The notes under the pieces are model-generated. The model worked only from the letters and a program-made list of their open reading frames with translations, did no database searches and was not told the origin of the DNA. This document shows, in pieces, positions 33,840 through 43,843 of a DNA stretch of 64,000 bases. The stretch lies in NCBI GenBank assembly GCA_038087015.1, contig JASBNA010000022.1:496001-560000 (forward strand), written 5' to 3'. Both the position numbers and the translations under genes were made by a program. Source of the stretch: Cerrena zonata (Eukaryota; Basidiomycota; Agaricomycetes; Polyporales; Cerrenaceae). How positions within the stretch are numbered: position 1 is the stretch's first letter; every line of letters begins with the position of its first letter.

Positions 33840-35470
33840 ATCATTGGTTATCTCAGTCGGCCCAACTGAATCGCAGCATGCATCCATGAGAGATAACAGT
33901 CCAGACCTGGTCGGTCCAACCAGCTTCAGCTATGCAAATGGGATAAATTCTAATTTAATCCAGTCAGTCCGACCGGGTCGAGGCATACAGACACAGTTCA
34001 CTGGCAGTTGGGCCGACTGGATCGTCGCATACTGGCAAATCCCATGATAGTTTTAGCACAATTGGGCCAACTTGGTCAAGACATATGTACAGGATTAACC
34101 AAGTTGGCCCAACTAGGTTGAGACATGCGTAGAGGAGATATACCAGTATTAACCCAGTCAGTCCGACCAGGTCGAGACATGCATAAAGTAGAAATGCTAG
34201 TGTCGGTCCAGTTGGCCCAACCAGGTCGAAACATGCGCAAAATAGAAATACCAGTATTAAGCCAGTTGGTCCGACCGGGTCGAGACATGCGTAGAGTAGA
34301 AATGCTAGTGTTAGTCCAGTTGGTCCGACCGGGTTGAGACATGTGTAGAGTAGAAATGCTAGTGTTAGTCCAGTTGGCCCAACCAGGTCAAGACACGTGC
34401 AAAAGAGAAATGCTAGTATTATCCCAGTTGGTCCGACCGGGTTGAGACATGCGCAAAATAGAGATACCAGTATTAAGCCAGTTGGTCCGACCGGGTTGAG
34501 ACATGCGTAGAGTAGAAATGCTAGTGTTAGTCCAGTTGGTCCGACCGGGTTGAGACATGCGTAGAGTAGAAATGCGAGTGTTAGTCCAGTTGGTCTGACC
34601 GGGTCGAGACATGTGTAAAATGGAAATGTCAGGTAAAAAGCCAGTTGGCCCAACCAGGTCGGAACATGCGCAAAATAGAAATACCAGTATTAAGCCAGTC
34701 AGCCCAACCAGGTCGAGACATGTGTAAAATAGAAATACCAGTATTAATCCAGTCAGTCCGACCGGGTCGAGATAGGTGTAAAATAGAGATACCAGTATTA
34801 AGCCAGTCAGTCCGACCGGGTCGAGACATGTGTAAAACGGAAATGTCAGGTAAAAAGCCAGTTGGCCCAACCAGGTCGGAACATGCGCAAAATAGAAATA
34901 CCAGTATTAAGCCGGTTGGTCCGACTAGGTCGAGACATGCGTAGAGGAGAGATACCAGTATTAAGCCAATCGGTCCAACCACATCGACTTATGCGGATGA
35001 AGGAAAGAGTGATTTCAGTTCAGTCAGTCCGACTGGCTCAAGGCATGTAGTCAAACTTCACACTTGCTTTACATGAGTCGGGCCAACCGGATAGAGGAAA
35101 GCGGATGCACTATGATCCAGTCAGGCAAACTGGCTGGCGGTATTCTGACTCACGAAGGGATGGCTTTAAGCCAGCCAGTCCAACTGACTCAAGGCCCACG
35201 AAGGGAATACCTATTAAATATGATGGAGTCTGCCCAACCGGATGGTATCACTCGTAATGCCTAACATTCCAGTCTGTCCAACTCATCCGCATTCATTGAA
35301 AAATGACTACTATAGAATAATATAATACAGTTGGCCCAACTCACTCACGCATCATGCTATTCAAGTGCAAGCCAGGTGGGGCCAACTGGCTCGAGGCGTC
35401 CAGGTAGCAAGTCATAACCGATCGGCCCCAACTGGCTCGGAAACGATGAGTGTTTTCCCCCCAACTGGAT
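33840..35470. repeat. KDZ right subterminal array, about 54-bp units
   Basis: A near-palindromic core, CAGTTGGTCCGACCGG and variants, recurs more than 20 times. Between about 34050 and 35000 it sits in regular units of about 54 bp with the spacer GAGACATGCGTAGAGTAGAAA or variants. The array becomes irregular towards 35470. Because 54 is a multiple of three, several frames stay open on both strands and give Gly-Pro-rich or Ala-Gln-Pro-rich translations. These are not credible proteins. The core matches that of the left-end repeats, so I read it as the likely transposase or accessory-protein binding region. Confidence 0.9.
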
Positions 35471-35512
35471 CCGGGTACTACGAGGAAAGAGCACTGAAGG
35501 GGCTGTGTTCAT

Positions 35513-35983
35513 ATGCTAGTGAAACGGTGCCCGGGCCTTCAGGTATTCGTGAGATCCTCCCTTGAATCACCAACGACTGCACAATATTTGGATCATATAT
35601 TCAACTTGGCGGGGTTGACTAGATTTCAGAGCGATATTGCTTCTTCCGCCCACATCGGTAAACGAGGGGAATGGCTAGAGAAAGCATCCAGGATGAGATT
35701 CCTAAGCCATCTTTGTTTCTCGATCATCGGATTTCTAGATGATGCTGCGTTCCAATTGGATTTGGGGCCATTCGCTTGCCTCAAGGAGCTCTGGATTACG
35801 GGGAGTGTTACCATGCTATTCTTCCTCTTCCAGTCGATGTGTAGTCCGCTGATATCAGTGGACATCACGACAGATATTGGCGAAGAATGGTCAAGCATGA
35901 GGGATTGCTTACAATCATTGGCTCACCACTTGGGGAAGGAATTGACCAGTTTCCATCAGCAAACCATCGGGTTTCTTTTTTAG
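35513..35983 (+). pseudogene. F-box/LRR pseudogene, segment 2 of 3
   Basis: Directly after the KDZ target duplication the frame reads MLVKRCPGLQVFVRSSLESP, then FACLKELWITGSV and HHLGKELTSFHQQ. It stops at TAG (35981-35983) where the next insertion-like stretch begins. Removing the KDZ element joins this in frame to the end of segment 1. Confidence 0.75.
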
Positions 35984-36870
35984 TGCTTTTTGTGACTTAA
36001 ATATACTTATTTCCAACTTATGATAACTTATGAGTCTTATCCAATTCAAGTAGATCCCTCATAGAAAAAGTCCAACTAAGGCCAAAAAGACAGACAAGTT
36101 GATTAAGGAGATAGGTCCTACCTAAGTACATTAAGTCAGATATAAGTTGTAGGTCCATAGATTCCTGATCTACAAATAGGGAAGCAATGGGATCGAGAAG
36201 TCGAATAACGAGCGCAAATAGGCTTAACAAGTGTAAAGTACTTAGAAGGACAGTCGATCACCTGTGGAATAAATGTATGAGTCTAGTGTGGGAAACAACG
36301 ATATAGTGGTTGGCATACCTGAGAGGTTATTCAACATCCGGGTCCTCATTTCCAACTCGGAGTCCTGGGAGTTCATGTACCCACTATACCTGACTTGATT
36401 TGGATCAAGTCTGCTTCAAGTCGGAGGAAGATTGAAATCTGTTGGAGGCGGGACTGAAGTAGTTTTGGCGGAGGTACACCCAATGTAATCGGTAGTCGTC
36501 CGCGTGGGGTAAGCTTGGTTCACTCCGAGTCGGAACATCACCAGAATGCTTGTTGGCATTGGTGACTCGAGTTCTGTGGGTCTTCATATTATGAGTGGTG
36601 AGTGTTCACTTGGAAGTGTACTGCCAGTGGTGGACTGAATGGAAGAGGAGTTACAAGGTGGATCATCGTCCATGGATCCTAATATCCCCGGTGATGGCTG
36701 TGCTTGTTGGCAAGGCCCGGGTATCTGCGCTCACTCGAGGCCGGTTTCAACGACTGTTGCCCCTGGTAACATCACAGCAGTACGTTTATTGACTTGGTGC
36801 TTTAATGACTTAGGTTACTTAGATTGAGGTTGTTTTTGATTAAGTTACATAAAGAAGGAAAAAGTCCCAA
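35984..36870. other. Probable insertion between F-box segments 2 and 3
   Basis: This roughly 890-bp stretch separates two parts of one F-box gene and has no recognisable gene. Weak inverted similarity (TGTGACTTAA against TGTAACTTAA) lies near its two ends. It has an ACTCGGAGTCC site near 36345 and an ACTCCGAGTCGG site near 36510, motifs shared with the Plavaka region. The exact boundaries and target duplication could not be found. Confidence 0.4.
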
Positions 36871-36882
36871 AAGCGAAACAAA

Positions 36883-37437
36883 GTCGGCCGACAGTTTGCT
36901 GATGTCTCCCTGTCTCCTACACGCCCAATATTCTCCCTCCCCTTCATACTCGGACCACTCACCCAGATTCGAACTCTCGAATACCTGTCTATCGCGATCC
37001 CATGCCCGTTAACAGACCACGACATTGCCGTCTTCACAAATGCATGGCCTAATCTCCGCAGTATTACGATTGGCAAAACCCCGCGGACACCAGACTCAAA
37101 CTTGGTGCATCCCGGATTCCCTGCTCTCATAGAGTTAGCCGCACGGTGTCCAAATCTCGAGCGGGTATTGTTGGACCTGGACCTTAATATTCTCCCTCCA
37201 CTCGAAAAGGTCCCGGATGTGAACCATGATCTGAGTCTGCTGAATTTGCGGCTTATCGCCAGGGATGATGAAGAACACCTACAAAAGATAGCGACCATTC
37301 TGCATCGCATCTTCCCGCATATAAAAACAAATGGGTTTGAGAAGTGGGAGGTTACGGTTGAATGGGCAAAGGTGTTACAACTTGTGACAGAGCTACAAAA
37401 TTTAGACAGTCAATCGGGACCCGTATCGAATGCCTGA
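36883..37437 (+). pseudogene. F-box/LRR pseudogene, segment 3 of 3 (C-terminus)
   Basis: An open frame reads VGRQFADVSLSPTRPIFSLP, IRTLEYLSIAIPCPLTDHDI, WPNLRSITIGKTPRTPDSN and ARCPNLERVLLDLDLNILPP. It ends LDSQSGPVSNA with a TGA at 37437. The repeated hydrophobic pattern is that of fungal F-box leucine-rich-repeat tails. This segment alone shows no stop or frameshift, but it has no promoter or F-box of its own. Confidence 0.7.
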
Positions 37438-37595
37438 ACGTTAACGTTCTCACCGCATGTGATAAAATCTAGAAAGAGATTGGGTGCATGTTTCTCGCGA
37501 TCGGTTTCTTTGTCAATATGACTCTGTCAAATACTGTTTCTGCAATTGATGCACCAGAGATTATCATTATTTGTGGTATACATGTCAAGTAGGCT

Positions 37596-37650
37596 CGAAA
37601 CCGGAAAGATCTCGAGGTGTTGCTCATTGCGTTAGGCCTCGGCAGTAGTA
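37596..37650. repeat. Duplicate of the MDM35 upstream block
   Basis: GAAAGATCTCGA(G/C)GTGTT, a few mismatches, and TTGCGTTAGGCCTCGGC then AGTAGT match 5344-5389, just upstream of MDM35, in the same orientation on the + strand. Similarity stops on both sides. It is either a duplicated promoter fragment or a shared element. Confidence 0.65.
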
Positions 37651-38715
37651 CCTGCGTACTTGCCACTCTCCCATCAAGGAACTAGTAGTACCGCGATTGT
37701 GACATCCTGATGTATCTTGTCGAATATCAATTCCTCCGAGTCCTTTATATCCAATGCTACGTCAGCTCGGATTCTTCGGTCTCTCTGAGCTCGATTGATG
37801 TAATTCGCTTTAGGACTGATGATGCTACAGTTCAAACTTGACCAAATGGGATGTTCTAGATATTTGTAGCTTGCTGGACTATAAAGTTCACGGATTCGAT
37901 ACTCTGGCTTCTTCTTCGAAAGATTGATCGCATCTGGGCGTGAAGAACCAGGTTCCGACACTCTTTATTGTGCTGACTCATGGATTCGGGCTCACTGTTG
38001 ACATATCAATATGGATTCTAGATCTACTGGTATCTCTCCTCGAAAGGGTCTGAAAGTGTGATTATAATTATAGAAGACGACCTCGAACTACGACAGCCTG
38101 AGAGACTGAAGGATGCATTCTCTACCGATACCTGAACCCAAGTGGTATCCCACTCAAAGGCCACCGCTGACTTCAAGTTGTGGATGGTAAGTATATAATC
38201 GACTCTGCTCATTTCCGATTCGTTTGGCACTATATTCACCCTTGACCATTTTCGCATACCCATCCTTCACCTTCCTCACCTCCGTACACACTCTCGGTTC
38301 GAACCCCATCTTTTCCGTCTCTCATCAGCTGTTTCCAGCTGCATAGTCAATGGTTAATACTTATCGTTACTGAGTACTCGACTAGCAGGAACTGACACAT
38401 GGTGTAAATTATCTAGTAGCAGAAGAGCATCGTGATATACAGATTTGGTATCTACACAACTGAGTGAATATTACGACCTGATAGTGGTCTCGTCGCCCTG
38501 GTGGGGTGCGACCTCTAACAGCTGGATACAAAAATCTGCGCAAACACTACCCAGGGATATATGGGCAACAAACAATTATTCAAGTACAGAATAACATAGC
38601 ATGTACAATAAATCGAGGTAAGAACGCAAAGACAATGAATCCAGGGGTATTTATTCAATAATTCGTAGACTGAAGTAAAGAAAAAAAAGCAAACTATAAA
38701 GCGTGATAAATAGAT
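37651..38715. other. Gene-poor interval
   Basis: Only short open frames are present, for example 37674-37961 on the minus strand (95 codons, no recognisable motif). No repeat or RNA gene was identified. Confidence 0.35.
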
Positions 38716-40075
38716 CTAATCAAAGGTAACCGTGCCCGTCCAATGAGCTAGTCTGGCAGAAATCTCTTTCCACATAGGCGTGCCGTTCGTTGTCTTGGTC
38801 GGACGCACACCTCGGAAGATCAGTCGAGGGATGTATGATGAACTCTTCAAGAGATTGCACAAGGCAGAAAGGTCGAGAGAGGCTTCAGCCTCGACTCCGG
38901 TACCTGAGGTACACTCAAAGGCGACGAATTTTAGAGGGACAGGGTTTGAAGCGTCTTTGATGAAGCGCGTTAGGAAGGGTAGAACCCACGCGTTCGTGAT
39001 AGGCGACGTTGAAGAAAGCGACGTGAACGTCAAGGAAGTTAGGGATAGGCGGCTCATGAACGTAAGAGGGAGGTCTATAAAGTGGGGGAGATCACGCTCG
39101 TCAGTCACATGTGGCTTTTCCTCTCAATTAAGCTCTCACGAATAAATACTACTTACCTGTGCCAATAGCTGTTCCCTCTTTCAACCCCACCGTCAGGCTC
39201 TCTAGGGATCCCCCAACAACCCCGAGGAAGGTATTGACTGCGTCTAGGTCATGATTTTCGAGTGCAGAGAACGCGATATTGCGCAATGTCTGCACAGATG
39301 GCGTGGTAAGGAGCCATCCGAGCAATACCGCGATTGGTTTGGGGTTACGATCGATACGAAGAGAGGTGAGTGAGACGAGGTCGTAGGCCGGATGTGTGTT
39401 GATACCCAACCAGGGCCGAGGAGTGGATGTACCCGAAGCTAATGGGGAATTACCGGTACGTTCTTGACCTTCTGGCTGATCGTCAGCTAGTCCGAGCAGG
39501 TATGAATTGGAGAAGATCTGCTCGTTTCCGAAAGTGACGTTGTCAAGCCAGAGGTCATCGACTTGTGGGAGTTTGCCGAGGAGGGAACGGAGGTCCTGGA
39601 AAGATTTTAGGGACGAGTTGGATAGGTGGACGTTGCGGACCGAGGTGAATTGGCTGAATGACGATAAGGAGAAGGAGGACGGTTGCCAGAAGGATAGGAA
39701 GGAGTCGATGTGGAGGGAAGAAAGGTAAGGAAGCTGGGGTGAGAGCACGGTAGGGAGACTTGCCTCCCAGTGGGCTAAGGATCGATCTGTCGTGTGAGGG
39801 GAAGTCGAAGCCGGTGACGCTTTGGAAACAGAGAGCGTCTGGATACAAGAAACAATGTCTTGTGAGTGTCCGTTTGTTGATGACACGAGCGCGACGAGTT
39901 TGTCTAGGTCCTGTGCACTGTGCACCCTTACGGTGTCGAACAGATGGAATCTGCTGGCAAGGAGCCATGATCGACAAGTGAGTGCACAAGCGCGGAGGGA
40001 GGGGATGTCGTCGTGGAGAAAGTCTATGGTGTAGTCTGAGAGTTCTGGTGGGATCATATAGGACAAGTTGGCCAT
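38716..40075 (-). CDS. F-box protein
   Basis: Two exons (39157-40075 and 38716-39122) join in frame to 441 residues. The N-terminal F-box is MIPPELSDYTIDFLHDDIPS followed by LRACALTCRSWLLASRFHLF, the usual fungal form. The rest is a leucine-rich-repeat-like region (PQLPYLSSLHIDSF, LPQVDDLWLDNVTF, YDLVSLTSLRIDR, GGSLESLTVGL). It would select substrates for an SCF ubiquitin ligase; its target is unknown. The intron implied by the frame is only 34 bp, at the lower limit for fungi, so the splice site may differ. It is transcribed divergently from the dihydroorotate dehydrogenase gene, with about 380 bp between the starts. Confidence 0.8.
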
Positions 40076-40458
40076 TGCGGGGGAACGTCTGCTAATCGCG
40101 ACGGGAGTTTGCTGCTCGAGGGAGGATGTCTAAGGGTCAGCAAGATATCTAGAGGAGGAGAGGACGAGGTTGTACGGAGGGTGTGTCTAGAATAAGCAGG
40201 ACAGTTCTATCTATAGTCTATGTGGTAAGAGGGAAATAAAATAACGATACGAGTCAGAGAAAGGAGGGCGAGCTGGAGCGGAAAACATACCTTGCAAGCG
40301 CGCCGGAATGGCGTCGGATTGAGCCGGCGTCTGTGTCGATCACCGAGTGTGGCTGCTCGCTGGATTGCTTGCTAACAATATTGCTAATAACCACCTTGTT
40401 TACACACCGACGTTGTGCCGACAAAGGCACATTAATACCTTGCTGCAGGACAGTGACC

Positions 40459-43400
40459 ATGCTCAGGACACATGTATCGCGCAGGCTGCTCTCTCAGCTG
40501 AGCCCGAGAGCTCCCCAACGTTTTGCTTCCACATCCGCGTCCTCCCATTCGTCACCTCTTCGGACTGGTCTTTATGCTTCAGTCTTTGCCATCTCTACTG
40601 GCCTCTTTGCTGTCTATTACTTTGACTCCCGGTCTGCCATACATCGCTACGTGTTCACACCCGCAATCCGCTACGCTCTCGACCCGGAAGCAGGCCATAA
40701 ATTTGCTCTCAAGGTCCTCGCTAGTGGACTAGCCCCACGAGACACCCAGGAAGATGATGAAATTCTTAAGGCTCATGTACGCGCCATTCTTCCCTGTATC
40801 TCCGTCATATCTACCGTATTCACCCGCATGTACAGCTCTGGGACCAACAGCTTTCAAATCCTATTGGCCTCGCGGCTGGATTTGACAAAGACGGAGAGGC
40901 AGTGGATGGCAAGTCACGTTTCATTTTATTTCCTCACAACTCTCTCAAAGTAAAACACATGTTTCATACAGGTTTGTTTAATCTTGGCTTCAGTTGGGTT
41001 GAAATCGGAAGCGTCACTCCGAAACCTCAAGTAAGCTTTCCTTTCTTGCACGTGCCTTCATCCTCGAAATTAGACTTTTGGTGAGATGTGGAGAAATGGG
41101 CAATCCCGGGTGAATGTCTCACAACGTATCCGGTGACTCTGGTGATGCCTCGTCGCTTTCCTTCCCTTTACCATATACTGCTGTCGGAATTCGTTCTTGA
41201 AAGGGCTGACTTTCAAGAGCACTCTCCGAGGCACTTGATTTCCATTTCAGTCCTTCCACCCCCTGAGTCCCAAGTCGAGGCCTACACGAGCTCGGGAGTC
41301 TTTCCGACCACAGGCTTCGACAACCGGATTTAGTGGTTTATGCCGTGTCCCGCTATACTCCTTATTTCGAGAAAGCAATTTATTGCTCTTCTACTCAACG
41401 TTCGATCCACATTTACCGCCTCATCTGATTCTTGCCTTAATGCTGTCGTCGTCGTTACGACGAGTACCTTCACGGCCATCCACGCTCTATTGCACGCGTT
41501 ATCTCAACTTTGGGATTCTTCACTCTAGATAGCCATGGCTCGTCGTAAGACAGCTACTGGTGATCTATTCTCGCCGATTAATGAACTCTAACTCGTCTCA
41601 CAACGAGGTGAGAATCGGTCGGCTGCTCATTGACCATCGTTCTAGACCAATTGGACTAGTGCCTACTGTTTGTTTCGTCATGATAGGCAGGGAACGGAGA
41701 CGAATAGGTGGTCCGCGAGCGGCATATTCCTATCTTTCTCAACTTGCTGTAAGAGGGTTGTCATGTGTGGATGGCCGTACGACCGATGGAGCTATTTCTA
41801 AACCCCTCTCGATGCTATCTACGAGGGTCTCTTTATCATCTACTACGTTCCTTAGGTGCCTTGAAGGGGTACATGAACGTCCTCCGACTCGCTCCGAGGT
41901 ACATCCTTACGTTTGTAGTCACACCCCTAAGTCGCAAACAAGTCTTTGCGATGACATACGAGTTGTGGGGTATCTTTTGTTTCGCCCGACTACATGGCTG
42001 TGATTCATTAACCTGATGGAAGGCGTTCTGTTATGCCCAGGCATGCAAATTGCTGCCGTTTCATAGGCCAGCTCTTCTGACGCATATTGAAGCTTATTGC
42101 CTCATACTTCGACTCGGCTGGAACTTGACCTTGTGTGGCCGCCGTCGTAGTATTGAGCAGTATTCTCATAGCCATTGACTGCCGCCTTTCCCGTACCCCA
42201 CATCCCAGCCACTCGGTTGTGAGGGTGTGATTTCCATTTTGGAGTATCATGGCTGGACATGGAAAGTAGTCCTTCCGGTACATCCTTACTCATTAATGAA
42301 CCTTGACCTGTATCGAGGGAAGTATCATTTTTTCAAATCACCATTTGACCGATAAAGTTATTTCTACCTCCCTCTCTCCACGCTGTCCACAAAAGTCGCT
42401 CGCCCCGGTGGGAAGAGCTTCCCACCATATCCATTGCTCCTGATCTATGAGCGCTGCCGCCAAATTTGGAGGACGAGGTTGGCTAGTCGTTGTGTTCTAT
42501 GATGAATTCGGCTAGCCCTTCATTTTCTTGCACATTGTTATTCCCCTCCGTCTTCTGGCTTGGAACTGTTTCCATAGCCATCCATTCTCTCCACAAGTCA
42601 CTAGACGTCATGAAGGGCTCATTCTCTTCGCATCTGATGTTCGAGACATCCGATCACACACCTTAAGCTCACATGTCGACTGACCACAGTTTCTTCGTTA
42701 GCCCGGGAATCCTAAGCCACGGGTGTTCCACCTCCCGACAGATCACGCCCTGATCAACCGATACGGCTTCCCTTCTGACGGACACACCGCAGTGATCAGC
42801 CGTCTGAGAGGACGCATCTCAACCCTGTTCCAAGAGGCCTTCGACCAGGGCGTCGGTCCGGCCAGTCTGCGCGAAGGCAAGCTTCTGGCGGTGAACCTCG
42901 GGAAGAACAAGAGTTCTCCGCCGGACGCCGTGGCGGACTTTGTGGAAGGTGTGAAGAAGTTTGCAGGGCTGGCAGATGTGCTTGTCGTAAATGTGTCAAG
43001 CCCCAACACGCCTGGTTTACGGTATGTAGTCTCCCTCCTTGTTCTTCCCGTCCCTCTGTACACACGCTAATCTTTTTGGGAAGGGGGTTGCAAACGCGGA
43101 CACTGCTTCAAGGGCTCTTGGATGAAGTTACCAAGGCAAGGGATGAAACGGTTGCACTCCTTGGCTCCACCCGGATACCGAAACTCATCCTGAAGGTGGC
43201 TCCTGATCTGACCGAGTCGGATGCCTTGGATATCGCAGAGGCGGTGCGCACAAGCACAGTGGACGGCATCATCGTCAGTAACACTACCATCCAACGGCCC
43301 GCAGAACTTAGCGATCGTAAGTAGTCAGATCAGAGTCTATTCCTCTTTTTACGACCCTAACCTCTCTTTACAGCTAACAAAAATGAAGTCGGCGGACTGT

Positions 43401-43843
43401 CTGGCCCTCCTCTGAAAGCCCTCACTCTTGTCACCCTCAAGACTCTCCGTGCAAACTTACCGGCTTCGATTCCCATCATCGGCTGCGGTGGGATCTCAAC
43501 TGGGCGCGATGCCCTGGACTACGCACAAGCGGGGGCGAGTTACGTTCAGTTGTACACCGAGTTCGGGTACGACGGCGTTGGGGCGATCCGTAGGATCAAG
43601 GATGAGTTGTCGGAGGAGCTCAAGAAACTCGGAATGACATGGCAAGATGTTGTTCGGGAGAGTGTACAACGGACAAGCTTACAAGAGAAAGTTGAGGCTA
43701 TCCCTGCCCTCAAATCTGAAGCAACTGTGCAGCTGTTGATTCAGGAGGCGGAGGAGCTCAAAAAACTCCTTGATGCGTTTGCTGACAAGACAGCTGACTC
43801 ATCTGACAATGTTGCCCGTACTGTACAGACAAACGCTGCGTAG
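40459..43843 (+). CDS. URA9: Dihydroorotate dehydrogenase, class 2 (mitochondrial)
   Basis: Six exons (40459-40776, 40836-40908, 40972-41030, 42702-43021, 43084-43316, 43374-43843) join in frame to 490 residues. An Arg/Ser-rich presequence ([20 protein letters not shown]) and a membrane segment ([19 protein letters not shown]) mark the inner-membrane class 2 enzyme. The FMN barrel has [61 protein letters not shown] (with the catalytic Ser), [26 protein letters not shown] and [12 protein letters not shown]. It oxidises dihydroorotate to orotate with ubiquinone in pyrimidine synthesis. The intron at 40909-40971 is of GC-AG type. The intron at 41031-42701 is 1671 bp, far larger than all the others. 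Between EEL and the end is a longer C-terminal tail than usual. Confidence 0.93.
41031..42701. other. Oversized URA9 intron, likely holding an insertion
   Basis: Donor GTAAGC and acceptor TTCGTTAG join TPKPQ to PGNPKPR as the enzyme requires. The 1671-bp interior has short open frames on both strands but no recognisable protein. A GGTGGGAAG/CTTCCCACC hairpin lies near 42400-42420. A decayed mobile element is the simplest explanation; I found no terminal repeats. Confidence 0.5.

Larger units (their letters stand above)
7359..35504 (+). mobile_element. Giant KDZ DNA transposon carrying a TET/JBP gene
   Basis: The left end (CACACCTTTCAGTCCTTTTA) and the inverted right end (AGCCCCTTCAGTGCTCTTTC) form an imperfect terminal inverted repeat. 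Similarity continues inward through CAGTTGGGGG (7397; mirrored at 35467) to GGTTGGGGCC. The flanks carry GCGTTCAT (7351-7358) and GTGTTCAT (35505-35512), an 8-bp target duplication with one C/T mismatch at a CpG. Skipping the element joins two F-box fragments in frame (MCVH then MLVKRCPG). Inside are a KDZ transposase, a TET/JBP dioxygenase, four other genes and subterminal repeat arrays. A 9.95 kb Plavaka element is nested in the transposase, so the element was about 18.2 kb before that insertion. Linkage of TET/JBP genes to KDZ elements is known in Agaricomycetes; these boundaries are my inference. Confidence 0.8.

Noticed and set aside
33964..34982. Long minus-strand ORFs with 18-residue repeats (VGPTGLILAFLFYACLD type) that look like membrane proteins
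   Set aside because: The 54-bp DNA repeat is a multiple of three, so several frames on both strands stay open. The conserved unit is a DNA palindrome, and no start, intron or family supports a protein.
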